DNA from: an uncultured Collinsella sp.
GTDB lineage: Bacteria; Actinomycetota; Coriobacteriia; Coriobacteriales; Coriobacteriaceae
Direction of reading: 5' to 3'
Assembly: GCA_900757185.1 (NCBI GenBank)
Contig: CAAEMX010000025.1
Location: 1 to 50,319 of the forward strand
DNA: 50,319 bases
Shown piece after piece: positions 1 through 8,386 of the stretch. The notes under the pieces were generated by a model. It made no database searches and was not told the origin of the DNA. It worked only from the letters and a program-made list of their open reading frames with translations. Positions within the stretch are counted from its first letter, which is position 1. Each line of letters begins with the position of its first letter. A program made the position numbers and the translations under genes.

Positions 1-324
1 CGGTTCTCAAGGTGCACGCTCTGCGGCTGATCCGGTCCGACCGGGCCGCGCGGCAAGGAGATATATTGCCAGACCGGAGGGCCCCCGTGGGCGGGAATCG
101 CGCACTCCATATTTTGTTCACAAATGAATAGAACCCTCAGTTGCTTCACTGAGGCCGCATTCGAAGCAGCAGCTTCTGATATTGGCGATGACCAGCTGGT
201 TTATAGGTGTTAAGGCATCGGTCATCTCTGGAGCGCCACTTTACTCCAAAAGCATGAGCCATTTGTTTCCCGTCGGTAAAAGGCGGGTTTTGTTCGCCAA
301 GCGTTCTTATATATAGAGAAGTTT

Positions 325-390
325 GGGTTCAAACCCGTGCACCGGCAACTAAAAAGCGACCAGCCGGAGCCGATCGCTTTCTATTCTATG
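325..390. repeat. Diverged copy of tRNA-Lys downstream repeat
   Basis: This 66-base segment resembles 1609-1675. Both begin with a GGGTTC(A/G)AACCC palindrome, continue through GCAAC(A/T)AAAAAGCG into a GC-rich hairpin with AAGCG/CGCTT arms, and end with TTCTATTCTATG. Read on the minus strand, the hairpin followed by TTTTT forms a factor-independent terminator. The copy beside the tRNA is probably its natural terminator; this one would then be a displaced relic marking an old insertion boundary. Confidence 0.6.
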
Positions 391-602
391 CTGGAGCATC
401 CGGAGGGTGCTTCCGAACTCATTTTCTCGCTGCCATTCATGCTTTCGAAGCATCGTTTGACCTCCGCAGCCTCATGTTTTGAGGATCTGCCGTGTTTATC
501 ACTGTTATTAATGAGTGTGTGGAAGTGATCCTCATACAGATACATACAATCCGCCAGAGAACTGAGAAGCATCTTTCTGCAGCCCTCGTTGTCTATCCTC
601 AC
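381..602 (-). CDS. Possible small gene or 3' remnant of a gene
   Basis: Unrecognised 73-residue frame starting at GTG. The open frame continues upstream to a stop near 660 with plausible charged protein-like sequence but no better start, so this may be the tail of a truncated gene. The encoded sequence is hydrophilic and mostly helical in character, with no membrane segment or known motif. Its last codons run over the terminator-like hairpin near 380, which argues that the end may not be native. It lies downstream of traX on the same strand. It could equally be a chance frame. Confidence 0.25.
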   Translation of the reverse strand: MRIDNEGCRKMLLSSLADCMYLYEDHFHTLINNSDKHGRSSKHEAAEVKRCFESMNGSEKMSSEAPSGCSSIE

Positions 603-681
603 ATCTCCCAGGTCTTCCGGAAATTCACGAGCAGTCTTAGGGTCAATTTGCTTCTGCTTTCAGAGACTTGTTTGAGAGTTT

Positions 682-1479
682 TTAAAGACAGTTCAAAACA
701 ATAAGTGAGACACCATAAAGCAGAGCAAGATGTGCCGGATAGAAAATGTAGAAGAAGTATTTCAGCTTCAGCCCTCGCTTGCCATTATAAAAATTGATAA
801 GCAGCAACGAAACGACCGCGGCAGCAACATCAGGATTAAATACATTAGCTGTAGCAAACTCGAATCCGCCGCCAACTATATGGCATGACGAAAGGAGCAC
901 TGCGCATACTGCAGCAAAGAACATCTTGGCCTTGCCGTCGTGGAATAAATAGAATGCAGCCACAAGCAGAATGCCATACACACCGCCATCTAGTTTAGTG
1001 TATTCAGCTGCCAGTGCTGTCAAAACAATCAGAGCAGTTTCTGCGATGTACCTTTTCCATTTTGAAAGACTTTGTATCTTTTCCAGAATAATCAAAAAGA
1101 CCAAGCAAAGCAGGAGCTCACACATAACATTTTGTTGCCGAAGGTCAAATAGTTGCCCGGTTTGAACGAAATCGTATATGGGCTCCGCAATGATTGCGAA
1201 GACAAGCATATTTCGCAGGTACTTCTTTATGTCATGAGTATGCAAAAATCCCTCAACTATCAAAAAGCAAAATAGGGGAAATGCAATTCTGCCAAGAACA
1301 TGAAGCACATCCGAAGCTTGGCTTAGAATCGCCCACTGTTCGTCTGATATCTGACTGTACGATGCGTGAGTCATGATTCCATCGGTCAGGACGATCCTGC
1401 TTACATGATCGAGAACCATCGAAATGGCTGCTATTATCTTTAATGTGCTGCCGCTAATTCCGTATCTATCTGTTTTCAT
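682..1479 (-). CDS. TraX family membrane protein
   Basis: Polytopic membrane protein of 265 residues resembling the TraX family (PF05857). That family is named for the F-plasmid pilin acetylase but is widespread in Firmicutes and Actinobacteria with unknown or acyltransferase-like roles. The start at ATG is supported by a GAAAGGA Shine-Dalgarno sequence about 6 bases upstream. The N-terminus carries an ISMVLDHVSR segment typical of the family (about residues 18-27), followed by a GRIAFPLFCFLIVEGF helix near 63-78. About seven further hydrophobic helices follow, and the C-terminus is FYIFYPAHL, also typical. It sits directly downstream of tRNA-Lys within a segment bounded by a tRNA 3'-end copy, so it is probably accessory. 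TraX proteins in gut bacteria are often not linked to conjugation genes, so transfer should not be assumed. Confidence 0.8.
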   Translation of the reverse strand: MKTDRYGISGSTLKIIAAISMVLDHVSRIVLTDGIMTHASYSQISDEQWAILSQASDVLHVLGRIAFPLFCFLIVEGFLHTHDIKKYLRNMLVFAIIAEPIYDFVQTGQLFDLRQQNVMCELLLCLVFLIILEKIQSLSKWKRYIAETALIVLTALAAEYTKLDGGVYGILLVAAFYLFHDGKAKMFFAAVCAVLLSSCHIVGGGFEFATANVFNPDVAAAVVSLLLINFYNGKRGLKLKYFFYIFYPAHLALLYGVSLIVLNCL

Positions 1480-1497
1480 TTCGTTTTCCTTTCTTTG

Positions 1498-1516
1498 GGT
1501 GGGCCGTCAGGGGTTC
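1498..1516. repeat. Partial copy of the tRNA-Lys 3' end
   Basis: Nineteen bases (GGTGGGCCGTCAGGGGTTC) are identical to 1675-1693, the acceptor and T-arm end of the neighbouring tRNA-Lys gene. After this the copy diverges. About 95 bases later a GGGTTCGAACCC palindrome appears at 1609, as if a T-arm had been split by an insertion. Duplicated tRNA 3' ends are the usual scar of site-specific integration. No integrase gene is visible in the window. Confidence 0.65.
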
Positions 1517-1608
1517 AGCCTGCTCCGCAGGCGGCCGACGCGGCGCTTTCGCGCCTTGCGTGCTGCGCTGGCAAACGCTCACGCGTTTCCTCAGCTCCGC
1601 GCCCCGAC

Positions 1609-1675
1609 GGGTTCGAACCCATGCCTAGGCAACAAAAAAGCGGCCGGCATCCGCCAGTCGCTTTTCTATTCTATG
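1609..1675. repeat. Repeat downstream of tRNA-Lys, partner of 325-390
   Basis: Diverged partner of the segment at 325-390, with conserved ends and a conserved hairpin. It lies immediately 3' of the minus-strand tRNA-Lys gene and contains its terminator. Confidence 0.6.
1634..1665 (-). terminator. Terminator of tRNA-Lys
   Basis: Read on the minus strand, a GC-rich imperfect hairpin with AAGCG and CGCTT arms is followed directly by six T residues (1634-1639). It lies just downstream of the mature tRNA 3' end. Confidence 0.6.
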
Positions 1676-1749
1676 GTGGGCCGTCAGGGGTTCGAACCCT
1701 GGACCTTGGGATTAAAAGTCCCCTGCTCTGCCAGCTGAGCTAACGGCCC
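1674..1749 (-). tRNA. tRNA-Lys (anticodon TTT)
   Basis: A complete 76-base cloverleaf can be folded. The acceptor arm is GGGCCGT paired with ACGGCCC, the D-arm contains AGCTCAGCTGGCAGAGC, and the anticodon loop reads ACTTTTAAT with TTT as anticodon. The T-arm contains GGTTCGAACCC, and the 3' ACCA end is encoded in the DNA. Its 3' end is partly duplicated at 1498-1516, which suggests past use as an integration target. Confidence 0.96.
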
Positions 1750-1758
1750 GCGGGTGGC

Positions 1759-1787
1759 ATTGTACCACGGTCTGGGACTATTCCCAA
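1759..1787 (-). promoter_or_regulatory. Probable promoter of tRNA-Lys
   Basis: On the minus strand, TTGGGA (1782-1787) and TACAAT (1759-1764) are separated by 17 bases and end about 9 bases before the tRNA 5' end. The upstream part overlaps the last codons of the aminopeptidase gene. The -35 match is partial. Confidence 0.5.
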
Positions 1788-3058
1788 CTCCATTGGCCGT
1801 TCTGGAAAATCACAACTTCACGTCCATCAGGCGTAATGCCCGTAATATCGATGTCGTCCGTACCGATCATAAAATCGACGTGCGTGCTCGAGACGTTAAC
1901 GCCATGCTCCAGGAGCTCCTCCTTGGACATGTCATACCCACCCTCGATGCATTCGGGGAAACCGACACCCAGCGCGAGATGGCAGCTGGCGTTCTCATCA
2001 TAGAGCGTGTCATAGAACAGAACGCCACTTTCACGGATCGGCGTGTTCTTGGAGATAAGCGCGACCTCACCCAGATGAGCGGCACCTTCATCGGTGTCAA
2101 TGATGCTCGCAAGCGTCGCCTTGCCCACGCGGGCATCGTAGTCCGCTACGCGGCCGGCCTCGAACTTAATCCAAAAATCGTCGACCTTGTTACCGTGGTG
2201 AATGAGCGGCATGGCCGAGTACACGATACCGTCGGCGCGCATACGATCAGGCGAGGTGAAGACTTCCTCGGTGGGAATGTTGGGGAAGAAAGGGTGTCCA
2301 TCGGGCGTCTTGCCCTTGCCGCCGGCCCACTCGTGACCTTTCGTCATGCCAATCGTCAGATCGGTTCCATTTGCCGAGGTGTAATGCAGGTAGTCGAAAC
2401 GATCGTCGTTCAGGAAACGCAGGTTCTTTTCGAATGCGGCGTCATGGAGTTCCCAGTCGCTCTCCGGGTCCTGGCCATCGGCACGAGCGGTGTGCAGAAT
2501 CGCATTCCATAGTTTATAGATCGCAACCTCATCCGCATCGCCCGAGAACACCTCGCGAGCCCAGGCAACGACCGGCGCGCCGGCGATGCACCACGGGTTG
2601 ATGTTGTAGTCCAGCCCACGGCGGAAGACCTTGCACTGCGTATTCCTTGCCTTGGAAGCCGCGGCGGGCTTGGCGGGGTCAATGCCCTTCAGAGCCGCTG
2701 GGTCCGCACCCTCGATAAAGATAAAGCAGGCACCGTCCTGGGCCAGGGAATCCAACTGCAGGCGCTTCCACTCGGGCGTCTGCTCAAAATAGCTTTTATC
2801 GACATGCTCGTACGTAAGCCTTGTCACGGCGTCATCGGCCCAAATGACTGTCACGTGGCCAGCGCCGGCGGCATAAGCCTCCGCGACCACCACGCGGGCA
2901 AAAGGCGCGCACTCGACCGGAGACTGAACGACAACCTCCTGGCCGGGCTTGACGTTTACGCCCTTGCGGACAACCAGACGCGCATAGTTTTTAATCTTGG
3001 GCTCCAGGACCTTCATGCCCTCCAGAGCTTCTTCAACCGTCAGGGCAGCTCGAATCAT
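1778..3058 (-). CDS. M29 family (AmpS/PepS-type) aminopeptidase
   Basis: Metal-dependent cytosolic aminopeptidase of the thermophilic M29 family, about 426 residues, close to the family's usual 400-420. It would release N-terminal amino acids from peptides. Visible family signatures are NIPTEEVFTSPD with its glutamate metal ligands, the ESGVLFYDTLYDENASCHLALG segment contributing glutamate and histidine ligands, and a C-terminal STHVDFMIG followed by an acidic tail. The start is placed at the second ATG (3058) because GGAG lies 6 bases before it; an in-frame ATG 12 bases upstream has no ribosome-binding site. The preceding minus-strand operon ends in a strong terminator at 3087-3117, so this gene is probably transcribed on its own. 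Confidence 0.92.
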   Translation of the reverse strand: MIRAALTVEEALEGMKVLEPKIKNYARLVVRKGVNVKPGQEVVVQSPVECAPFARVVVAEAYAAGAGHVTVIWADDAVTRLTYEHVDKSYFEQTPEWKRLQLDSLAQDGACFIFIEGADPAALKGIDPAKPAAASKARNTQCKVFRRGLDYNINPWCIAGAPVVAWAREVFSGDADEVAIYKLWNAILHTARADGQDPESDWELHDAAFEKNLRFLNDDRFDYLHYTSANGTDLTIGMTKGHEWAGGKGKTPDGHPFFPNIPTEEVFTSPDRMRADGIVYSAMPLIHHGNKVDDFWIKFEAGRVADYDARVGKATLASIIDTDEGAAHLGEVALISKNTPIRESGVLFYDTLYDENASCHLALGVGFPECIEGGYDMSKEELLEHGVNVSSTHVDFMIGTDDIDITGITPDGREVVIFQNGQWSWE

Positions 3059-3086
3059 GTGCCACTCCATCTATCTATAGAACAGT

Positions 3087-3117
3087 AAAAAGGCGCGCCG
3101 CAAAAACGACGCGCCTT
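3087..3117 (-). terminator. Factor-independent terminator after the purC operon
   Basis: Perfect 8-bp stem (3090-3097 with 3110-3117) followed on the minus strand by five T residues. It closes the purC and membrane-protein transcription unit. Confidence 0.8.
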
Positions 3118-3147
3118 ATATCTTAGCGATAAGTATGCATGCAAACG

Positions 3148-3723
3148 CTACTTCTTCTTGGAGTCCTTTTTGTCCTCCTCGGCAGCTGCGCGCTCGATAA
3201 GAGCGTTGAGCTTATTCTCGGACATGCCTTCGGCCTGCGCGCGGTACATGTTGCGCAAGGGACGAATACGAGCGAAGTCATAGATAAAGTCACCCAGGAT
3301 GATGACATAGGACACAACGATACCAACCATCTGAACAGGACTGGACACCGTGCCGCCGGGAACGAAGTAGAACGAAACCCAAATTGCCACGATGAACACC
3401 ATGCCGATAGCGAGCACGGCCCACCAAATACGGCGGCGCTTGGTGTAGTCCTCATCCTGCTTGAGAAGGATATTCGACACCGTGTAGATGCGATCCTCGC
3501 GGGCGCGCTGCTTGGCCTTGCGGGCGCGCTTTTCCTCCTTGGAAAGGCCTTCCAGGTTTTCGCCCTTCTCGAGCTCTTTACGGCGTGCCTTGGATGATGC
3601 CGGCACGACGTGAACAGAGCTCGCTGCCTGACGGGCGGGCTTAGCGGATGCGGCGGACTTGCGCGCAACCCCGGTAACCTCGCGGGATTGCGTGCGCTTG
3701 TTCGTGGCGCTGCGGGTACTCAC
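3148..3723 (-). CDS. Conserved two-helix membrane protein of unknown function
   Basis: A 191-residue protein beginning at GTG that directly follows the purC stop codon (TAA then GTG), with AAGGAG inside the end of purC. The two are probably translationally coupled. Residues 1-100 are highly basic and polar, with many Lys, Arg and Ser residues. Two hydrophobic helices follow, at about 100-120 and 128-148. A charged helix rich in Glu and Lys forms the C-terminus. The overall plan, a basic cytoplasmic tail before two helices, resembles DUF3043-type actinobacterial membrane proteins, but I cannot confirm the family. No enzymatic motif is seen. Confidence 0.75.
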   Translation of the reverse strand: MSTRSATNKRTQSREVTGVARKSAASAKPARQAASSVHVVPASSKARRKELEKGENLEGLSKEEKRARKAKQRAREDRIYTVSNILLKQDEDYTKRRRIWWAVLAIGMVFIVAIWVSFYFVPGGTVSSPVQMVGIVVSYVIILGDFIYDFARIRPLRNMYRAQAEGMSENKLNALIERAAAEEDKKDSKKK

Positions 3724-4611
3724 TTACGCGTTCTCCTTCATGCTTGTGAACTGGGAGCCCGTGATGATTTGGAAGGCCTCGCGATAGCGCTCGGACGTGC
3801 CATCGATGACCTCGGCGGGCAGGTGCGGGGTCTCCCCCGTCATATCCCAGTTGGCCTTGAGCCAATTGCGGACGAATTGTTTGTCGTAGCTGGGCTGAAT
3901 CTTGCCCTCCTCGTAGCTGGCGGCAGGCCAGAAACGGCTGGAGTCGGGCGTGAGGCACTCGTCGATCAGCGTGACCTTGCCATCGATGACACCAAACTCG
4001 AACTTGGTGTCGGCAATGATGATGCCACGGGTCGCTGCATACTCGGCGGCAGCCTTGTAGATCTTGAGGGAAAGGTCGCGAATCTGCGTGGCGATGTCCT
4101 CGCCCACGATCTCGCAGCAACGCTCGAACGAGATGTTCTCGTCGTGGTCACCGATCTCGGCCTTCGTGGACGGCGTAAACAGCGGCTCGGGAAGCTTGGA
4201 AGCCTCGGTCAGGCCCTCAGGCAGCTGAATGCCGCAGACGGTACCGTTCTCGTCATAGGTCTTCTTGCCCGAACCGGTCAGATAGCCGCGGACGATGCAC
4301 TCGATAGGAATCGTCTGGGCCTTCTTGACCAGCATGGCGCGGCCTGCGAGGTAGTCACGATACTCGGCAAACTCCTCAGGGAAATCCGCCGGGTCGATGG
4401 AAACGAGGTGGTTGGGAACGATGTCGGCAAACTTATCGAACCAGAATGCCGAGATGCGGTTGAGCACCTCTCCCTTAAACGGAATCTCGTCGGGAAGAAT
4501 GAAGTCGAACGCAGAAATGCGGTCGGTGGCGACCATCAGCAGGTTTTCACCGGCATCGTAGATATCACGAACCTTGCCACGGGAATCCGGACGACGCTCC
4601 ATCGTTGTCAC
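3724..4611 (-). CDS. purC: Phosphoribosylaminoimidazole-succinocarboxamide synthase
   Basis: SAICAR synthetase, which joins aspartate to CAIR with ATP in de novo purine synthesis. Recognisable segments are RGKVRDIYDAG near the N-terminus (phosphate-binding), the ATDRISAFDFIL motif, and the IECIVRGYLTGSG signature at about residues 105-117. The LIDECLTPDSSRFWP stretch appears later. The length of about 295 residues fits the longer, yeast-like form found in many bacteria. Several in-frame starts exist. The GTG at 4611 is preferred because AAGGAG lies 8 bases upstream; the first GTG at 4620 overlaps that site. purB, another gene of the pathway, lies in the same window at 11535 but is not in this operon. 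Confidence 0.96.
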   Translation of the reverse strand: MTTMERRPDSRGKVRDIYDAGENLLMVATDRISAFDFILPDEIPFKGEVLNRISAFWFDKFADIVPNHLVSIDPADFPEEFAEYRDYLAGRAMLVKKAQTIPIECIVRGYLTGSGKKTYDENGTVCGIQLPEGLTEASKLPEPLFTPSTKAEIGDHDENISFERCCEIVGEDIATQIRDLSLKIYKAAAEYAATRGIIIADTKFEFGVIDGKVTLIDECLTPDSSRFWPAASYEEGKIQPSYDKQFVRNWLKANWDMTGETPHLPAEVIDGTSERYREAFQIITGSQFTSMKENA

Positions 4612-4720
4612 GTGAGTCACTCCTTACCAAAATACGACAGTAATGCGGGTTCTTTCCCGCACGTTTTCGCAAACTCGGAGCGGCAGGGACGAAACCCCTC
4701 CTTCACCGAATAGCGAAAAG

Positions 4721-6286
4721 CTAGTGCTCCATTGTAGTAGATGCCGCGTCCGCCGTGTGCTCGCGAGGCAGATGAATCGTAAAAGTCGTACCCTTTCCAA
4801 GCTCCGACTCCACGGAAATGTAGCCATGATGGCGCTCGACGATCTGTTTAGTCACGGCGAGACCCACGCCCAGGCCACCCGCTTCGCGGGCGCGGCTGGC
4901 GTCGGCACGCCAAAAACGACCGAAGATGCGCGACAAATCATCCTTGGCGATACCGATGCCCGTATCCGAAACCGCGATATCGACGTGCTTGCGGTCACTG
5001 AGCACCGACACCACGACCCACCCCCCCTCGGGGGTATAGCGCATGGCGTTACTCAAAAGGTTGATGACGCATTGCGTGATCATGTCGGGATCTGCCTCGA
5101 CAACGTCATCGTGGCCCTGCGTCTCATCCGCAAAGCGCAAGCGCAGGTCACGATCGGCAAACAGTCGCTCCTGGCCATTCACAATCGAACGCACAAACGG
5201 CACCATGTCCACCGGCTCCAGGTTGAGCGGCGCGGTACTGTTTTCCATGCGCGACAGGTCGAGCATCTGCTGCACCAGACGGGCCAGGCGGCGCGTCTCG
5301 GAAGCGACCGTCTCCAGATGCTCGTCGTCGGTGGGATACACACCGTCTTGCATGGCCTCGACCGTTGCAAGCATGGCCATGAGCGGCGTGCGCAGCTCGT
5401 GAGCAACATCAGAGGTCAGGCGCTTCTCGTGCTTCATGTCCTTTTCGAGTGAGGTGGCCATCTCGTCGAAGGTCTCTCCCAGCTGATCGATCTCATCATC
5501 GCCGCGCAAGCCCGTACGAGCGGACAGGTCTCCATCGCGGATCTGCTTGGCGGTGCTGGTAATACGATGAATCGGCTTGGTGAGCATGCGCGACACGAGT
5601 GATCCGATAACGACCGAGATGCAGACGGCCACAACCGCAGCAAGGGCCATGGCGTTAAAGGTCTTTTCTCTGAATGCTGAGTCTGCCTTGGTGAGCAGGG
5701 CATCGGAGCCAATCGCCCACAATTTGACCTGACCCACGTGCTCGCCGGAGGACGTCACGATCTCAACGTTGGCAACACTATTGGAATCGGTGGGAGCAGA
5801 CGAGACCGGGCTGTGCGATGCCTTCTTTCCGCTCGTACCGTCGGTCGTCGCCTGATTTTCGCGCACATCGGCAGTAGCGCTTGCCGAGGGCCATGAGTCG
5901 TCGTAGACGATGACGCCCTTTTTATTGACGACCTGCATGCCAAGATCGTCGGACACCAAGCTCGATGTCGCGACCGCACGCAACTCCCCCGCGGTCCAAT
6001 TGCCGTTTTCCTCGTACGACGTCGCAAGCTTTTCGGCTGCGGAATTGGCGATTTCGACAATATTGGAGCGCGTGTAATCCGTAAAAACCGTGCCCCATAC
6101 AACGGAGACTACGCCCACCAGTACCAATACCGTCATGAGCGATGTCAGGGCAAAAGCCAGGGCCATACGCGAGGGATAGCTCATCGTTGGCCGTGAATCG
6201 GAACGAGGCGTGTTCCAACTAGCCTTGGAACCCGCCTCGCTCTCCTGCTTATGCTTTTGCCCGATTTCAAAGCGCGCAGGTGTCAT
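4721..6286 (-). CDS. Membrane sensor histidine kinase
   Basis: A 521-residue kinase with a cytoplasmic N-tail of about 40 residues and a transmembrane helix near 41-65. An extracytoplasmic sensor of about 145 residues follows, then a second helix near 213-233 and a HAMP linker (about 233-285). The HisKA domain has the phospho-acceptor His296 in DVAHELRTPL. The ATP-binding domain shows the N box (NLLSNAMRYTPEGG), a G1 box (DTGIGI) and a G2 box (GLGVGLAV). The sensor contains a Ser/Thr-rich insert around 130-175 and no known ligand fold that I can name. It lies 12 bases downstream of its response regulator, so the two form one operon. The start ATG has AAGGA 8 bases upstream. Confidence 0.95.
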   Translation of the reverse strand: MTPARFEIGQKHKQESEAGSKASWNTPRSDSRPTMSYPSRMALAFALTSLMTVLVLVGVVSVVWGTVFTDYTRSNIVEIANSAAEKLATSYEENGNWTAGELRAVATSSLVSDDLGMQVVNKKGVIVYDDSWPSASATADVRENQATTDGTSGKKASHSPVSSAPTDSNSVANVEIVTSSGEHVGQVKLWAIGSDALLTKADSAFREKTFNAMALAAVVAVCISVVIGSLVSRMLTKPIHRITSTAKQIRDGDLSARTGLRGDDEIDQLGETFDEMATSLEKDMKHEKRLTSDVAHELRTPLMAMLATVEAMQDGVYPTDDEHLETVASETRRLARLVQQMLDLSRMENSTAPLNLEPVDMVPFVRSIVNGQERLFADRDLRLRFADETQGHDDVVEADPDMITQCVINLLSNAMRYTPEGGWVVVSVLSDRKHVDIAVSDTGIGIAKDDLSRIFGRFWRADASRAREAGGLGVGLAVTKQIVERHHGYISVESELGKGTTFTIHLPREHTADAASTTMEH

Positions 6287-6298
6287 ATGTGATTTCCT

Positions 6299-7021
6299 TT
6301 ATTTCTCGTCCGACTTATCGGTCTTGGTCGGAGCCTCGAAGCGGTAGCCGACACCGTGGACGGTGTAGAGCCACTTGGGCTTCTTGGGGTCGTCGCCCAG
6401 CTTGGCGCGAAGGTTCTTCACGTGGCTGTCGATGGTGCGCTCGTAACCCTCAAAGTCGTAGCCGAGCACCTTCTCGACCAGCTCCATGCGGTTGTAGACG
6501 CGGCCGGGGTGGCGGGCAAGCGTGGTGAGCAGCTTGAACTCGGAAGCCGTCAGGTCGACTTCCTTGCCCTCGACCAAAATCTTGTGGCCCGAGATGTCAA
6601 TGACCAGATCGCCAAAGTCGAGCACCTCGACGGCCGGCTCATCGGCCTGGTGGGCACGGCGGAACAAGGCGCGTACGCGCGCGACAAGCTCGCGCGGCGA
6701 GAACGGCTTGATCAGGTAGTCGTCGGCACCGAGCTCGAGGCCGATAATACGGTCCTCGATCTCGCCCTTGGCCGTCAGCATAATGATGGGGACATCCGAG
6801 GTGTCGCGAATGGTGCGGCAAACGCGCTCGCCGGGAATCTTAGGGAGCATGAGGTCGAGCACGACCAGGTCGAACTGATGCTTCTCGAACTCCTCGATAG
6901 CGGACTGGCCGTCGCCGACGCCCACAACCCAATAGCCCTCGCGCTCGAGATAGGCAGCGACAGCGTCACGGATTGCCTTCTCATCCTCGACCAGCAGAAT
7001 CTTTTTTGCATCTGAAGCCAT
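6299..7021 (-). CDS. OmpR/PhoB family response regulator
   Basis: DNA-binding response regulator of about 240 residues, partner of the downstream kinase. The receiver domain has the acidic pocket (VEDE near residues 11-14), the phospho-acceptor Asp56 in VVLDLMLP and the conserved LTAK segment near 83. A winged-helix Trans_reg_C domain follows, with LTASEFKLLTTLARHPGRVYNR and the VHGVGYRFE terminus. The start is set at ATG 7021, which follows an AGGGGGG sequence at 7 bases. A TTG seven codons upstream is less likely. The target genes are not evident. Confidence 0.95.
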   Translation of the reverse strand: MASDAKKILLVEDEKAIRDAVAAYLEREGYWVVGVGDGQSAIEEFEKHQFDLVVLDLMLPKIPGERVCRTIRDTSDVPIIMLTAKGEIEDRIIGLELGADDYLIKPFSPRELVARVRALFRRAHQADEPAVEVLDFGDLVIDISGHKILVEGKEVDLTASEFKLLTTLARHPGRVYNRMELVEKVLGYDFEGYERTIDSHVKNLRAKLGDDPKKPKWLYTVHGVGYRFEAPTKTDKSDEK

Positions 7022-7174
7022 AACACGGCCCCCCTGTCTCAATTAGCTAAGAACAAGCCCATTTTAACGCACCTGAGCCCGCCGGATGCCACTATGACGC
7101 GGCAGCTCGGCGGGCGGTACTCACAATTACAACGCGTTTATTCCCCTGTTGGCGCCTTTTTAACCCCTCTAAGC

Positions 7175-8386
7175 TTAAAGAGAGAATAGGCGTGCGGTGA
7201 CCGTCTCGGGTATACCCTGGCTGTTGCGCACCGTGGCGTACGTAAGGAATGAGTCCGATTTTCCCGCCGTAGCTGGATAATCGCCATATTCCAAAGCGCG
7301 GTCGGGCGACAACAGCGAGCCATAGGTCTTGGCAGAGGTGTCGATGAGAAAATGCGATGCCTGTACCTTAACGAGATATTTATTCTTCTTGCCGGCAGCA
7401 CATGCGAGCGGCTCGCGGGACAGAAAGAGGTATGGCCCTCCCTCATTACCGATATACGTGCCCATGTTGCCCAGGCTGCCCACGCCACTATAGGTCGCCT
7501 CGATAGAAAACACGAAGGTATCGCCCATATATACGGCCTCGAAAGGCGAGACTGACGAGGGAAGGACTAGCTGGGCACGTTTGGTGTTGTTGCCATCGGT
7601 CAGATCGATTGCCGTTATGCCGTAGTAGACGCCTTCGTCGTTGCGGACACGCGGCGAGATGGTCAAAATGCCGTCGCTCGCGCGCGGGGCCGATGCAAAG
7701 CGGCCCATCGATTTCCAAATTACCTCGGCCTTGGATTCATCAAGCGAGCGACGATAGCAAAACGAATCACTACTCGTTTTATTGCCGCCTGCCGAAGGCA
7801 TTTTATACCAGATGACCGATGACCCGAACGCCGTAAACAGGGGCGGATCATAGTCCTTGCCACCTCGATCGAGCTCAGCCACGTCGCCAGAGAGCGAAGC
7901 GCCCGACAGATTTTGAGCGTAGAGCTTCCACGATGAATTGGCAAAGTTCATCTCAACCCACGCAAACACGCCATCGCCGGCACGGACATCGTAAAAAGCA
8001 TATCCCGTGCCCTCGATAGGATCCTCGATAAGTGTGGTAAGCGAGCCATCGCCCAGGTTGAGCACACCAAGCGTATTGGCATGCAGGGCAGAAGCAGGCG
8101 CCATCATCGCGGCGACGTAGTCGCCATCGCAGTAGTACAGCAGCGTGCCCAGCGGCAGCGTCCACGACGCCGCCGGCTCAAGATCGATATCAACAGCTTC
8201 GTACTCATCAGTGATCGAGACAATCTTCGAATCGTCCTTGATAACCTGCGGCTCGCCGGCGGCATCGTCGCTGGTGCCCGTTTTTTTCGAGCAACCGGCA
8301 AGCACCGTGGCAGCGCCCGCGGCAGCACCGCCGAGCACAAAGCCACGGCGCGATATTCCATTCTTGATGTGGTCGGCGATACCCAT
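7175..8386 (-). CDS. Tat-exported lipoprotein, possible beta-propeller
   Basis: Secreted protein of about 403 residues. The N-terminus carries a twin-arginine motif (SRRGFVLGG, about residues 12-20) followed by a short hydrophobic stretch ending in a lipobox (VLAGC). It should therefore be folded in the cytoplasm, exported by Tat and lipid-anchored. The mature part repeats short units such as GDGVFAWVEMN, FGSSVIWYKM and GDTFVFSIEA. These look like blades of a beta-propeller, but no family is recognised. The start ATG overlaps the stop of the upstream TSCPD gene (TAATG), indicating translational coupling. An upstream in-frame start at 8440 would bury the signal peptide and is rejected. Confidence 0.8.
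   Translation of the reverse strand: MGIADHIKNGISRRGFVLGGAAAGAATVLAGCSKKTGTSDDAAGEPQVIKDDSKIVSITDEYEAVDIDLEPAASWTLPLGTLLYYCDGDYVAAMMAPASALHANTLGVLNLGDGSLTTLIEDPIEGTGYAFYDVRAGDGVFAWVEMNFANSSWKLYAQNLSGASLSGDVAELDRGGKDYDPPLFTAFGSSVIWYKMPSAGGNKTSSDSFCYRRSLDESKAEVIWKSMGRFASAPRASDGILTISPRVRNDEGVYYGITAIDLTDGNNTKRAQLVLPSSVSPFEAVYMGDTFVFSIEATYSGVGSLGNMGTYIGNEGGPYLFLSREPLACAAGKKNKYLVKVQASHFLIDTSAKTYGSLLSPDRALEYGDYPATAGKSDSFLTYATVRNSQGIPETVTARLFSL

Larger units (their letters stand above)
1..681. other. Accessory region without a confident gene
   Basis: No convincing complete gene is seen here. Positions 1-112 are GC-rich. A minus-strand frame starting with ATG near 113 runs off the left edge, but it has no clear Shine-Dalgarno sequence and cannot be judged from its visible 36 or so codons. 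A 7-bp stem hairpin lies at 135-154 without a T-run. A terminator-like hairpin sits at 351-380 within a sequence repeated at 1609-1675. From about 400 to 660 the composition is more AT-rich than the housekeeping genes, as is usual for transferred DNA. Confidence 0.5.

Noticed and set aside
1424..1743. Plus-strand frames of 82 and 104 codons across the tRNA-Lys region
   Set aside because: They run antisense through a tRNA gene and its repeats. Peptides of the GGPSGVRTLDLG type are a well-known artefact of translating tRNA 3' ends.
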